Source of the DNA: a virus
IMG/VR virus record: IMGVR_UViG_3300042470_000386
Span: 1 to 20,500 of that record
Length of the DNA: 20,500 nt
Strand: one strand, 5' to 3'
Within the stretch, counting starts at the first letter, position 1. Every line of letters begins with the position of its first letter. The notes under the pieces were generated by a model. That model was not told the origin of the DNA and searched no databases. It worked only from the letters and a program-made list of their open reading frames with translations. Made by a program: the position numbers and the translations under genes. Shown piece by piece: positions 14,682-20,500 of this stretch.

Positions 14682-14854
14682 GCCGCTTCGTCCATTTGGG
14701 CTTGCGTCTGCGCTTCGGCCTGCGCCGCGGCCTTCACGGCTTGCATCAGGTCCACCACGTCATCTTCCATGGCGCGAATGCCGAGGGTTTTGATCGCGGC
14801 GTCAAGCAAGCCGGCAAGGGTCTGGAATTGAGCGGGGGTGAGGTCAAGCTGCAT
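14678..14854 (-). CDS. Small helical phage protein (58 aa)
   Basis: ATG at 14854 with GGAG seven bases upstream; overlaps the previous gene by 11 bases and the next as GTGA. The sequence is MQLDLTPAQFQTLAGLLDAA, then an acidic helix (EDDVVDLMQAVKAAAQAEAQ) and a Gln/Ala tail. It looks like a two-helix bundle without membrane segment. Small proteins starting with an LTPxQ helix are common beside phage fibre genes, with no known role. Length and codon pattern are consistent with a true gene. Confidence 0.65.
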   Translation of the reverse strand: MQLDLTPAQFQTLAGLLDAAIKTLGIRAMEDDVVDLMQAVKAAAQAEAQTQAQMDEAA

Positions 14855-15056
14855 CGGGGGTCTCCACAGGGGCAGGAAGAGCGGCGTTGTACGCCTCGCG
14901 CGCGGCGGTGATGCCAGCCTCTTTGTCGGCGGCTGAGTATTGTTTGGCGTAGCTCTCAGCGGCCATGTTGAGGACGAACGTCAGATAGGTGGCGTTGTCC
15001 GGCATCGGACCTTCGGGGGTCACGTAGTCGTCGGTGATGGTGAGGGTGTAGGTCAT
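14844..15056 (-). CDS. Small phage protein after the fibre (70 aa)
   Basis: ATG at 15056 is chosen because AAGGAGA lies seven bases upstream, right after the fibre stop; a longer in-frame reading to 15374 would run antiparallel to good coding sequence of the fibre and lacks a start signal. The product starts MTYTLTITDDYVTPEGPMPD with a beta-strand-like beginning, then helical (YLTFVLNMAAESYAKQYSA, about 24-42; EAGITAAREAYNAALPAP, about 46-63). No membrane helix or signal peptide. It may be a fibre assembly factor or simply an accessory; unknown. Confidence 0.75.
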   Translation of the reverse strand: MTYTLTITDDYVTPEGPMPDNATYLTFVLNMAAESYAKQYSAADKEAGITAAREAYNAALPAPVETPDAA

Positions 15057-15063
15057 TGGTCTG

Positions 15064-15070
15064 TCTCCTT
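15064..15070 (-). promoter_or_regulatory. Ribosome binding site fixing the 70-residue gene start
   Basis: AAGGAGA on the coding strand, overlapping the last base of the fibre stop region and seven bases before the ATG at 15056. Confidence 0.75.
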
Positions 15071-16428
15071 TATGCGGCAGTTGTGACGGCGGTCCAAGTC
15101 GTGGCCCCGTCCGTGTTGACATACATGCGGTCGTTGGTGGTTGATCCGTCAGAGCGCAGGTAGAGCGATCCCTTAGCTGCGCTGAGTGTGGGCGCGCCAG
15201 AGCCAAAGAACACGCCGAAGTTTGTGGCTGAGGAAACCCGGACGCCTGCGCCTGTTGTGCCGCCTGCTGGGATAGCCGTGGTATAGTGAGCATGAACACG
15301 CGCTTCTGCGCGAATTTCAGCCGTGGTGGAAATACCAGCGCATTCAAAGTTGGCAAACGCGCTGTCATCCGCAAGGCGGACTTGCAGGGTTGCGCTGGAC
15401 CGCTTCAGCGCCGGGAAGCTGGGGATGGTGCCGCCGAACTGGAGGCGGTTGAAGTCGGTGCCGGCGTTGTTTTCAAGAAGTATAACGCCAGTTGCGGCAG
15501 CGCCCATCCTCGCAGAACCGGCAAAATTTACCAGACCAGCAATGAAAATATTCCTCGGCCTACTCGCCCCGCTCGCGCCGATGTCGTAGGTGTTGTCGGC
15601 TCCTGCGAGGAAGTGGCCCGCATTAGTAATAGTCCACTGTGTTGCTCCGCCGTTCGCTGCATTCCAAAAGAAACTAGACGCAGAAAAGATAAGCGATCTT
15701 GCGGTTCCTGATCCCGCCGATGATGAGTCTAAACGCGCAAAGTTAGATGAAAATCTAAGTTCAAGCCGCTCATAATTGCTCGCATCCGTGAACGTGTTGT
15801 AGAGCCGAAACGCCTGCGCGTTCGTCCCGTTGCGTTGCTCAATGACGTTTGCAGTCAGGCTCAGGGCTAGATTGCCGCCTGCGCTGAAAATTTGGCCCTC
15901 GGTAAAACCACTGGCAACGCCAATTCGCCAGATGCTTCCGGCATTGTCCGCAAACGCATAGTCGCCGCCTTGAGCTAAGCGCAGAGATGATATGCGAAAA
16001 GTGCTGCCCCAAACGTCTCCAACCTTATCAACTCGGAACCTACTCGTCCCCCCCACCTGCAAATCCAGCAGCAGGCTGCCCGCTGCGGAGGCGGTGTCGG
16101 TGACGTTCGCCTTTAGCAGTGTCGGCGTGCCGCTGGTGTTCCAAGTGCCCGCAAGGTCGAGCAGGCTTTGCGCATTGGCCCCGGTCAGGCTGTAGTTGCT
16201 GGCAGAGATGATCGCGGTGTTGGTGCTGGTGACGTCAAAAAACACCCGCTTGCCGTGCACCGCGCCCAGCTTGGTGATGTAAAAATCGCTGACGCCGCCT
16301 ACCTGCAGATCGAACAGCCGCGACGCGCCAGCCGACGCTGTGTCGGTGACGTTCATCTTGATGGCGGTGAACGTGGTGGCCCCGTTATTCCAGGTGTCCG
16401 CCATATCGTAAAGGTTCATCGTGCTCAT
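15070..16428 (-). CDS. Tail fibre / appendage protein with internal repeats (452 aa)
   Basis: 452 residues, Gly/Ser/Ala/Thr/Asn-rich and beta-structured. Two diverged copies of a ~55-residue module lie at about 5-59 and 86-141, sharing ADTW/AGTWN, NVTDTASA, DLQVGG and a final VDKVGDVxG / ITKLGAVHG; such modules are common in phage fibres. The middle includes ADNTYDIGASGASRPRNIF (about 276-294), a repeated shaft element of many fibres. The C-terminus (SLYLRSDGSTTNDRMYVNTD, then TTWTAVTTA) is a common fibre end strand. It begins one base after the stop of the preceding small ORF and is followed by a Shine-Dalgarno for the 70-residue gene. With the second fibre at 3355-5040 it likely makes two separate appendages. 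Attachment to the adaptor or nozzle is inferred from gene order. Confidence 0.82.
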   Translation of the reverse strand: MSTMNLYDMADTWNNGATTFTAIKMNVTDTASAGASRLFDLQVGGVSDFYITKLGAVHGKRVFFDVTSTNTAIISASNYSLTGANAQSLLDLAGTWNTSGTPTLLKANVTDTASAAGSLLLDLQVGGTSRFRVDKVGDVWGSTFRISSLRLAQGGDYAFADNAGSIWRIGVASGFTEGQIFSAGGNLALSLTANVIEQRNGTNAQAFRLYNTFTDASNYERLELRFSSNFARLDSSSAGSGTARSLIFSASSFFWNAANGGATQWTITNAGHFLAGADNTYDIGASGASRPRNIFIAGLVNFAGSARMGAAATGVILLENNAGTDFNRLQFGGTIPSFPALKRSSATLQVRLADDSAFANFECAGISTTAEIRAEARVHAHYTTAIPAGGTTGAGVRVSSATNFGVFFGSGAPTLSAAKGSLYLRSDGSTTNDRMYVNTDGATTWTAVTTAA

Positions 16429-16429
16429 G

Positions 16430-16567
16430 TCAGCGTCCCACTATTTTCGCGCCTGAGCGCGCGGCGATCACCGCGCCAGAGCGCGATAGTATTTCTTTGG
16501 CGGGGGTAAAACTTGGCGTAAGGCGCTGCGATTGCAGCAGCGCGCCCAAACGAAACAGCTGTGGCAT
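16430..16567 (-). CDS. 45-residue small ORF, uncertain
   Basis: ATG at 16567 overlaps the previous stop as TGATG, and the TGA at 16430 ends one base before the fibre ATG, so it fills the space exactly. The product is MPQLFRLGALLQSQRLTPSF followed by TPAKEILSRSGAVIAARSGA and KIVGR; basic, with no motif. A competing frame in the same bases (ATG at 16577, 50 residues, MPADATAVSFGRAAAIAAPY, stop overlapping the fibre start as ATGA) is also plausible. Codon third-position GC slightly favours the 45-residue reading. Existence of one of the two is likely; which one is open. Confidence 0.5.
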   Translation of the reverse strand: MPQLFRLGALLQSQRLTPSFTPAKEILSRSGAVIAARSGAKIVGR

Positions 16568-16863
16568 CAGCTGGCATACAGCGCGCAGGGCGCGATAAAC
16601 AAATGGCCATCTGAGGCGCTGCGAATAACTGCAATCAAACTACCCGCCTTGATACGCAAGTGCATTTTTTCGCCAGCCTCCAGCGGAATGCTGCCCGCGC
16701 CATTAGACGCTGTGGGATTAGAGCCCACCCGGAAAAAACAGGCTGTCGTAGCGTGCAGCAACACCTCATCGGCGTTTACCGCCGCGGATTGCCCCGACGC
16801 CGCCCCAACAGCTATTTGCTGCGCGGCCGCAAAATCATACGCGCGCGTGCCCTCTCGAAACAT
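16567..16863 (-). CDS. Small beta-rich virion-associated protein (98 aa)
   Basis: 98 residues; the ATG at 16863 has GGTGAGG upstream, at the end of the adaptor gene (7-base gap). After an N-terminal strand region, the core reads VLLHATTACFFRVGSNPTAS (about 34-53), a Gly-containing turn, EAGEKMHLRIKAGSLIAVI (about 62-80) and GHLFI. The element ATTxCxxRxGxNPTA followed by LxAG...I.AGxxIAVI recurs in small phage proteins encoded near neck genes and fits a compact beta sandwich. The biochemical role is unknown; location next to the adaptor suggests a neck or tail accessory. Confidence 0.75.
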   Translation of the reverse strand: MFREGTRAYDFAAAQQIAVGAASGQSAAVNADEVLLHATTACFFRVGSNPTASNGAGSIPLEAGEKMHLRIKAGSLIAVIRSASDGHLFIAPCALYAS

Positions 16864-16870
16864 GACTACC

Positions 16871-17491
16871 TCACCATCCTGGCTTGATTATGCGCGTCGG
16901 TCGACGGCGCATGTGCTCACGGTCAAGCGCATCTATTGCAACCGCGACCGCCTCTTTCTGCTCTGCAACGCCCGCTTGATCTCGAATTGTGTCGCGATAC
17001 AGCGTCATCATCGCATGCGCGCGAATCAGCGGCGCGGCGGTCGTGGTCCAGTCGTTTGAATCGCCGTCGGCAGAAAGCGCGGCCTCTTCAAACAAGCCCT
17101 TCCACGTCAGCGTATAAACTTGGTCCGGCGTCGGATACAGCCGCATCTGCTCTGCTCGCACGTTGTAATTGTACGGCTCACCGTTGGACGGCGTGCCATC
17201 GTGCAACCATTCCATTGTTTGGAACGAAATCTCGCTCAGGTCTTTTACCTGCCCGTTCACCGTGATGCGCAGGCTGTCCAGCTGGATTAGCCCCGGATAC
17301 AGCGACACGTAGGAATTACCCGCCGTTGTCGTGCTGGTGTAGGCGCCGCTGGTTGGCCCTTCCAAGAACCACCAGCGGCGCCCACGATGTGTTTGAATCG
17401 CATCCTGAATATGATCTCCGATCAGCGCCGTAAGGTCCGATCGGTCTAACTCAGATGCAATCCTCGCCTTCATCACACCAAACGTAGTCAC
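16871..17491 (-). CDS. Head-tail adaptor protein (SU10-type)
   Basis: 206 residues from the GTG at 17491, one base after the stop of the 40-residue gene. The N-terminus (MTTFGVMKARIASELDRSDL, then IGDHIQDAIQTHRGRRWWFLE) matches the start typical of phage SU10-type adaptors: a helix with RIAxELxR, a second helix xxIxxAI, then an aromatic RxWFxE. A beta-containing middle (SYVSLYPGLIQLDSLRITVN, about 61-80) with a Tyr/Trp-rich strand (YTLTWKGLF) and a long C-terminal helix (PLIRAHAMMTLYRDTIRDQA) complete the usual layout. The protein should form the dodecameric ring below the portal that connects to the nozzle. Family assignment is by pattern and by position after the capsid genes. Confidence 0.8.
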   Translation of the reverse strand: MTTFGVMKARIASELDRSDLTALIGDHIQDAIQTHRGRRWWFLEGPTSGAYTSTTTAGNSYVSLYPGLIQLDSLRITVNGQVKDLSEISFQTMEWLHDGTPSNGEPYNYNVRAEQMRLYPTPDQVYTLTWKGLFEEAALSADGDSNDWTTTAAPLIRAHAMMTLYRDTIRDQAGVAEQKEAVAVAIDALDREHMRRRPTRIIKPGW

Positions 17492-17492
17492 C

Positions 17493-17615
17493 TCAATACT
17501 TGCCCTTCTTCGGGGCTTTCGGCGCCGGCTTTTTCACGGCCGGCATGGCAGGCACAGCTTTCGCCGGGCCTGCCTTCGGAGCGGCTTTTGCCGCCTCCAC
17601 ACCGCGCCGCCTCAC
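17493..17615 (-). CDS. 40-residue basic Lys/Ala/Pro-rich peptide
   Basis: GTG at 17615 overlaps the previous stop as GTGA; the TGA at 17493 is one base before the adaptor start. The product is MRRRGVEAAKAAPKAGPAKA followed by VPAMPAVKKPAPKAPKKGKY. It is strongly basic with no acidic residue after Glu7, rich in AP/KP/PK dipeptides like the tails of histone H1-type proteins, and should be disordered and able to bind nucleic acid. It sits between a capsid accessory gene and the adaptor, so a DNA-contacting head component is one idea. Support comes from the perfect fit between two genes and coupled start; no homologue could be checked. Confidence 0.65.
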   Translation of the reverse strand: MRRRGVEAAKAAPKAGPAKAVPAMPAVKKPAPKAPKKGKY

Positions 17616-18004
17616 AAATCGTTGTCCGGAATGTAGCAGATAACGACCTCGCCCTCGCCGGCCGTAGCCGCCGTGCCGCCAAGAACAACGGACGCCGTGA
17701 TTGCGGTCGCTGCGGAGGTGCGAAAACCTGCCACGTTTTCATCAACAGCGACGAAACCGACAGACCCCAGGGCCAAATCTGTCCCAAACAGGTCTGCAGT
17801 TGCCGTCGTGCCGATATCCAAAACGTTGGATGAGCCGGCGTTGAACGCGGTAATGACGTGGACACCAGAGGCGGGCCGCAGGATCAAAGAGCCGGCTGGA
17901 ATTGTGCCGACCTCCAACACCGCGCCGTTGTTGGCGAACGTCACCGTGCGCCGCAGGTAATGCACCTGCTGCGTGTGATATTGACGCGCTTCAGAAACAG
18001 CCAT
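17612..18004 (-). CDS. Putative capsid decoration/accessory protein (130 aa)
   Basis: 130 residues, ATG at 18004 with a strong AAGGAGGG six bases upstream that overlaps the capsid stop, implying high translation. The sequence is Ala/Gly/Thr/Val-rich and beta-structured, starting MAVSEARQYHTQQVHYLRRT and including AVLEVGTIPAGSLILRPASG (about 29-48), GSSNVLDIGTTATADLF and a terminal EGEVVICYIPDNDL. No cysteine pair or membrane segment. A small, highly expressed beta protein directly after the major capsid gene is typically a decoration or head fibre protein. I see no diagnostic motif, so the role is inferred from position and ribosome binding strength. Confidence 0.68.
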   Translation of the reverse strand: MAVSEARQYHTQQVHYLRRTVTFANNGAVLEVGTIPAGSLILRPASGVHVITAFNAGSSNVLDIGTTATADLFGTDLALGSVGFVAVDENVAGFRTSAATAITASVVLGGTAATAGEGEVVICYIPDNDL

Positions 18005-18010
18005 GACGCG

Positions 18011-18018
18011 CCCTCCTT
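18011..18018 (-). promoter_or_regulatory. Strong ribosome binding site of the capsid accessory gene
   Basis: AAGGAGGG on the coding strand, six bases before the ATG at 18004, one of the longest anti-16S matches in the window. Confidence 0.85.
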
Positions 18019-19114
18019 AAGCTGCGTTCGCTGCGTAGGACGACACGACGATGGTCGCAAAGTCCTTCGAGTCGAACCGGGTTTTCTTCATGCCGAAAAT
18101 GCTGATCGCGTTGACGCCAAGCTGCCGCCCGTAGTCAAACGTTTCTTCAGTCATTTTCCACTCTTCAGGGCCGTAACCGTCGCCGAACGCCAACGCCAAC
18201 GCCTGCGCACCGCAGAAAATGGCGCGCCGAACAGTCGTGATCGCCGCCCCCGTCGAGGTGTTAACGCCCTGTGGAACGCGCGACGATTTCACCAACAGCG
18301 TTTTGTTGTACACGCCGAGGCCGCCCTTCCAGAACATGCTTTCCTGGCCGGTGCCGCCCTGCAGCATTGCTTTCTGCAAGTCGGCCCAGCTCAGGGCTGT
18401 GCTGCTCGTGCGGAGGCTGGTTTCCTGGGTCGGATGGACGAACATCACATATTCAGCGCCGCCAGGCAGCCCCCGAATTGGACGGATCGGCACCAGGTTA
18501 GTTGAGCCGCCAGTTTCGGCCAGTTCAACGCAACGGTCGATTTGCTGCAACGTCAGCTCATCGCCCGTTGAGTCCAAATCCTGATCAGCCGTGGCGCCCG
18601 CTTCGGTCCACAAATGACGGCCCGACGTCGGCGCCGTAATCGTGTTGCCGCCATTGTACTGGCCGCTGTTGCCCTGCGTGTTTGCGGGGGTAAAGCCAGC
18701 CAAATGGTTGAAGCCAATGGTGTCCATCCGCGCCGCCCACCAATCGGCAAGCGCGTCGTTCATTTCGCGGCCCAGCTTGAAGGGCACGCGCTGCTGACTG
18801 ATCTTCACCTGCGAACGGGTCGCGTGGGAAAGCTCGAACAGCGACACGTTGTCCGTGAATGTGGACAGCGCCTCTTCGTTGCCCTCTTGCGTTTGGTTCT
18901 CGGTCACGCCGTCGCCGCTCAGCTGCATACGCAGCGTGACGGTTACACGGTCGCCAGAGCCCTTTTGTGTGTCGGATTCAATGCACGCCAGCGCGTCCGA
19001 AGAGTCCTTCATGTAGGGAACAAGAACGGTGCGCTTGAGAGCCTCGCGCGCGAGCCGCTTGCTCCACAACTTGACGACTTCGGGATCACCAGCGGCATAC
19101 GTCTTCGTAGCCAT
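18017..19114 (-). CDS. Major capsid protein, N4-gp56-like family
   Basis: 365 residues from the ATG at 19114 (AGGA eight bases upstream). The N-terminus (MATKTYAAGDPEVVKLWSKR, then LAREALKRTVLVPYM) and following elements agree with the N4-gp56 family of HK97-fold major capsid proteins. They are GDRVTVTLRMQLSGDGVTEN (about 53-72), the LSTFTDNVSLFELSHATRS stretch, LGREMNDALADWWAARMDTI (about 114-133), and the C-terminal TEETFDYGRQLGVNAISIFG and KKTRFDSKDFATIVV. Length is close to that of the family. No N-terminal scaffold-like delta domain is seen, which fits the separate scaffold gene just upstream. Many copies form the icosahedral shell. The gene is preceded by the only long gap of the window and followed by the accessory gene after 12 bases. 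Confidence 0.93.
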   Translation of the reverse strand: MATKTYAAGDPEVVKLWSKRLAREALKRTVLVPYMKDSSDALACIESDTQKGSGDRVTVTLRMQLSGDGVTENQTQEGNEEALSTFTDNVSLFELSHATRSQVKISQQRVPFKLGREMNDALADWWAARMDTIGFNHLAGFTPANTQGNSGQYNGGNTITAPTSGRHLWTEAGATADQDLDSTGDELTLQQIDRCVELAETGGSTNLVPIRPIRGLPGGAEYVMFVHPTQETSLRTSSTALSWADLQKAMLQGGTGQESMFWKGGLGVYNKTLLVKSSRVPQGVNTSTGAAITTVRRAIFCGAQALALAFGDGYGPEEWKMTEETFDYGRQLGVNAISIFGMKKTRFDSKDFATIVVSSYAANAA

Positions 19115-19267
19115 TGTGGTTGTCCTGTCAAAATGTGGGAATTGGGGTCACGCTGGTTTAGCACCTGCCCTACGGCGCGCTCTCACTCAGCCGGTCCGTC
19201 CGTGGACCAAACGAAGGCGGGTTGCGCACCCGCGGGCGAAGGCCGACTTTATCGCGTCGGCGGGCGC
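19115..19267 (-). promoter_or_regulatory. Scaffold-capsid intergenic region with two hairpins
   Basis: The 153 bases hold no convincing ORF. Two inverted repeats are visible: GCGGGT/ACCCGC with a five-base loop (19217-19233) and GGTCC/GGACC with a six-base loop (19193-19208). No run of U follows closely, so they are not a standard intrinsic terminator. They could adjust transcript stability or ribosome loading before the capsid gene, where expression must rise over the scaffold. A promoter may also lie here but no paired -35/-10 was found. Confidence 0.5.
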
Positions 19268-20164
19268 TCAGCGACCCTTCACGGCGTCGCTGAGAAATTT
19301 GTCAAACGCAGAATCAAAAGCCGCGCCTTCAAGCTGCGCCATGGACTTTAGGCTGACTCCACCGCTAGGGCCAGCGCCGCCGCCGGACAGCGTTTTAGCC
19401 GCCTCACGGCCCTGCTTGATCTGCGCCAGCTTTTCAGCGCCCGGCGCGACTGCGCCAGACCAGCCATTATCCTTGGCCGAATTGTACATCGCCGCAGCCG
19501 GGCTAATCCCGTTGCGCATCGCATTTGTGGCGATCTGAATCAGCATCTCGCCCGCAAAATGTTTGCGCTGCTCCTCGCTGTAACCGCTGTTTTTCAGCGT
19601 GTTCGCAAGCTGGCCCTCAAGAAAATCAACCGCAGCGTCATAATCCGGCGCCTTGGAGCGAAACTCTGTCTCGTAATCATCAATAGCGGTGTACATTGCG
19701 TTGTACTGCAGCTGCCGCTGCCGCTGCGCCATTTCATGCTGCTGCCGCTGGAACGCTTGCTGTTGCTGCTCGACAATTGCCGCCTGCACGTGCTGTTGAT
19801 ATTCGCGCGCCCCGTCCGGATCCTGGTACGGATCGGGTGGCGCCTGCAAGGCCATAACCCGCTCGGCGTATTGAGCCTGCATCCGCTGAAACGCCTGCTC
19901 CATGCGTTGTTGTTCAGCCTGCAAGGCGAGCGTTTGCTGCTCCACAGCCCGGCGCCGGTCGCGCTCGGCACGCAGCGCTTTCTGTGTGTTTTCGTACCGA
20001 TTGCGGACCTCGTCAGGCGGCAGGGCTGTGAAATCCTCGCCAGCGTCAGCTTCGGACTGTTCGGCAGGCTGGCGCGGCGTTGGAGAACCAACGCTGGGTT
20101 CATTGGGCGCGTCTGGTGCACTGCGTTCAAGCGCGTCGATCTGAGCTTCGATGTCTTCAGCCAA
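19268..20164 (-). CDS. Capsid scaffold protein
   Basis: 298 residues from a TTG at 20164, selected because GGAGG lies five bases upstream; another in-frame TTG at 20176 would add four residues but lies ahead of that site. The protein is acidic at the N-terminus (MAEDIEAQIDALERSAPDAP), followed by a Gln/Arg/Glu-rich coiled coil (about residues 50-155, including RNRYENTQKALRAERDRRRA), a short folded part (AIDDYETEFRSKAPDYDAAV, about 160-179), and a Gly-rich linker. A C-terminal helix segment (about 270-298, FDSAFDKFLSDAVKGR) would contact the capsid protein. Scaffolds of tailed phages are helical, charged, Gln-rich and located between portal and capsid genes, as here. It overlaps the portal stop by 8 bases. 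It should guide shell assembly and then leave the procapsid. Confidence 0.85.
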   Translation of the reverse strand: MAEDIEAQIDALERSAPDAPNEPSVGSPTPRQPAEQSEADAGEDFTALPPDEVRNRYENTQKALRAERDRRRAVEQQTLALQAEQQRMEQAFQRMQAQYAERVMALQAPPDPYQDPDGAREYQQHVQAAIVEQQQQAFQRQQHEMAQRQRQLQYNAMYTAIDDYETEFRSKAPDYDAAVDFLEGQLANTLKNSGYSEEQRKHFAGEMLIQIATNAMRNGISPAAAMYNSAKDNGWSGAVAPGAEKLAQIKQGREAAKTLSGGGAGPSGGVSLKSMAQLEGAAFDSAFDKFLSDAVKGR

Positions 20165-20500
20165 TTTCGCCTCCAAATTCGGTTCTGCCCCCGCCGCCGC
20201 CTATTCGCGCGCCACGGCGTCCCATTTCTTCGCGGAAAAGCGCCTCGCGCTCTTGCATCATCCGCTCAAAGTCGAATTGCATCATATCGAGGCGCGCCTT
20301 GTGTTCGAGGCGCTGCTGCTCGATCTCGGCAATAGCCGCCGCCTTGTCGCGCTCGATCTGCGCGCGCATTTCAGCAATGCGGTAGTCAATCTGCGCCTTG
20401 ACCTGCGCTTGCTCGGCGTTAGCCGCAATCTGCGCTTCCGACTTTTCGCGCTCGGCCATTAGCCGCATTTGCGCCTCTTCGCGCTTCAGTTGCGAGTCAG
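20157..20500 (-). CDS. Portal protein, C-terminal part only (5' end beyond the window)
   Basis: The frame is open from the right edge (no stop up to 20500) to the TGA at 20157, so only about 114 C-terminal residues are present; the apparent ATG at 20468 is internal. The visible part is one long charged coiled coil with the pattern REEAQMRLMAEREKSEAQI, AEMRAQIERDKAAAIAEIEQ and RLDMMQFDFERMMQEREALF, ending in a Gly/Arg-rich tail. Many podovirus portals end in such a helical barrel or tail extending into the capsid, and the downstream order scaffold-capsid-adaptor supports this. The portal forms the dodecameric DNA entry ring. The core domain is not in the window, so the call depends on context. 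Confidence 0.65.
   Translation of the reverse strand, partial: DSQLKREEAQMRLMAEREKSEAQIAANAEQAQVKAQIDYRIAEMRAQIERDKAAAIAEIEQQRLEHKARLDMMQFDFERMMQEREALFREEMGRRGARIGGGGGRTEFGGEIG
20170..20174 (-). promoter_or_regulatory. Ribosome binding site deciding the scaffold TTG start
   Basis: GGAGG on the coding strand, five bases before the TTG at 20164 and inside the last codons of the portal gene. Confidence 0.75.

Noticed and set aside
15057-15374. Upstream extension of the 70-residue protein
   Set aside because: It overlaps the fibre gene out of frame with no ribosome binding site, whereas AAGGAGA marks the ATG at 15056.
17488-17865. 125-codon minus-strand frame overlapping the capsid accessory gene
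   Set aside because: Its Cys/Arg/Ser-rich product is a shadow of the accessory gene; the bases 17493-17615 are better read as the GTG-started basic peptide.
19126-19131. TTGACA on the minus strand as a promoter -35 box for the capsid gene
   Set aside because: It lies only about 11 bases before the ATG, leaving no room for a -10 box and leader; it is part of the ribosome binding region.
19193-19233. Intrinsic terminator between scaffold and capsid genes
   Set aside because: The stems are short and no U-run follows; termination here would also cut off the capsid gene unless a promoter follows, and none was found.

Overview
The window is a densely packed late (virion structure and lysis) region of a GC-rich tailed bacteriophage or prophage. 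Every gene I can support lies on the minus strand, so transcription and gene order run from position 20500 down to 1. No bacterial gene, tRNA, rRNA, CRISPR array, integrase or insertion sequence is visible. The major capsid protein belongs to the N4-gp56-like family, and no tape-measure, tail-tube or sheath gene is seen. That points to a short-tailed (podovirus-like) virion with an adaptor/nozzle neck and several ejection (internal virion) proteins. The lysis genes include an outer-membrane lipoprotein spanin, so the host is Gram-negative. I cannot name the host; the base composition would fit an alphaproteobacterium, but that is weak evidence.

Layout in transcription order. Head module: C-terminus of the likely portal protein (20157-20500), scaffold (19268-20164), major capsid protein (18017-19114), a small beta-rich likely capsid accessory protein (17612-18004), a 40-residue basic Lys/Ala/Pro peptide (17493-17615) and an SU10-type adaptor (16871-17491). 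Neck and appendage module: a small beta-rich protein (16567-16863), a 45-residue ORF, a repeat-bearing fibre (15070-16428), three tiny genes (one a 31-residue membrane peptide), a nozzle-like protein (13135-14589), a Gly/Met/Pro-rich repeat protein (12698-13135), a 71-residue protein and a GNAT-like protein (12010-12513). Ejection/tail-tip module: an NPF-rich protein with a C-terminal S74-type chaperone domain (10400-12013) and three large likely internal virion proteins (8810-10396, 6573-8810, 5044-6450) with a 49-residue membrane peptide between the last two. Fibre and lysis module: a second fibre (3355-5040), an Ig/PKD-like protein, two unknown proteins, an unusually long i-spanin-like protein (362-1615) with an o-spanin lipoprotein starting inside it (217-567), and a coiled-coil protein running off the left edge.

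Almost every junction is a stop/start overlap (ATGA, GTGA, TGATG, TAATG) or a gap of a few bases, so the region behaves like one long translationally coupled operon. The only sizeable gap is the 153 bases between scaffold and capsid genes, which holds two hairpins. Several small genes are easy to miss (17493-17615, 16430-16567, 14586-14681, 14678-14854, 6422-6571). The most unusual points are the fused spanin, the chain of microproteins around the neck genes, the S74 domain on a non-fibre protein, and the Gly/Met/Pro repeat protein. Functions rest on sequence motifs and gene order read by eye; no database search was run.
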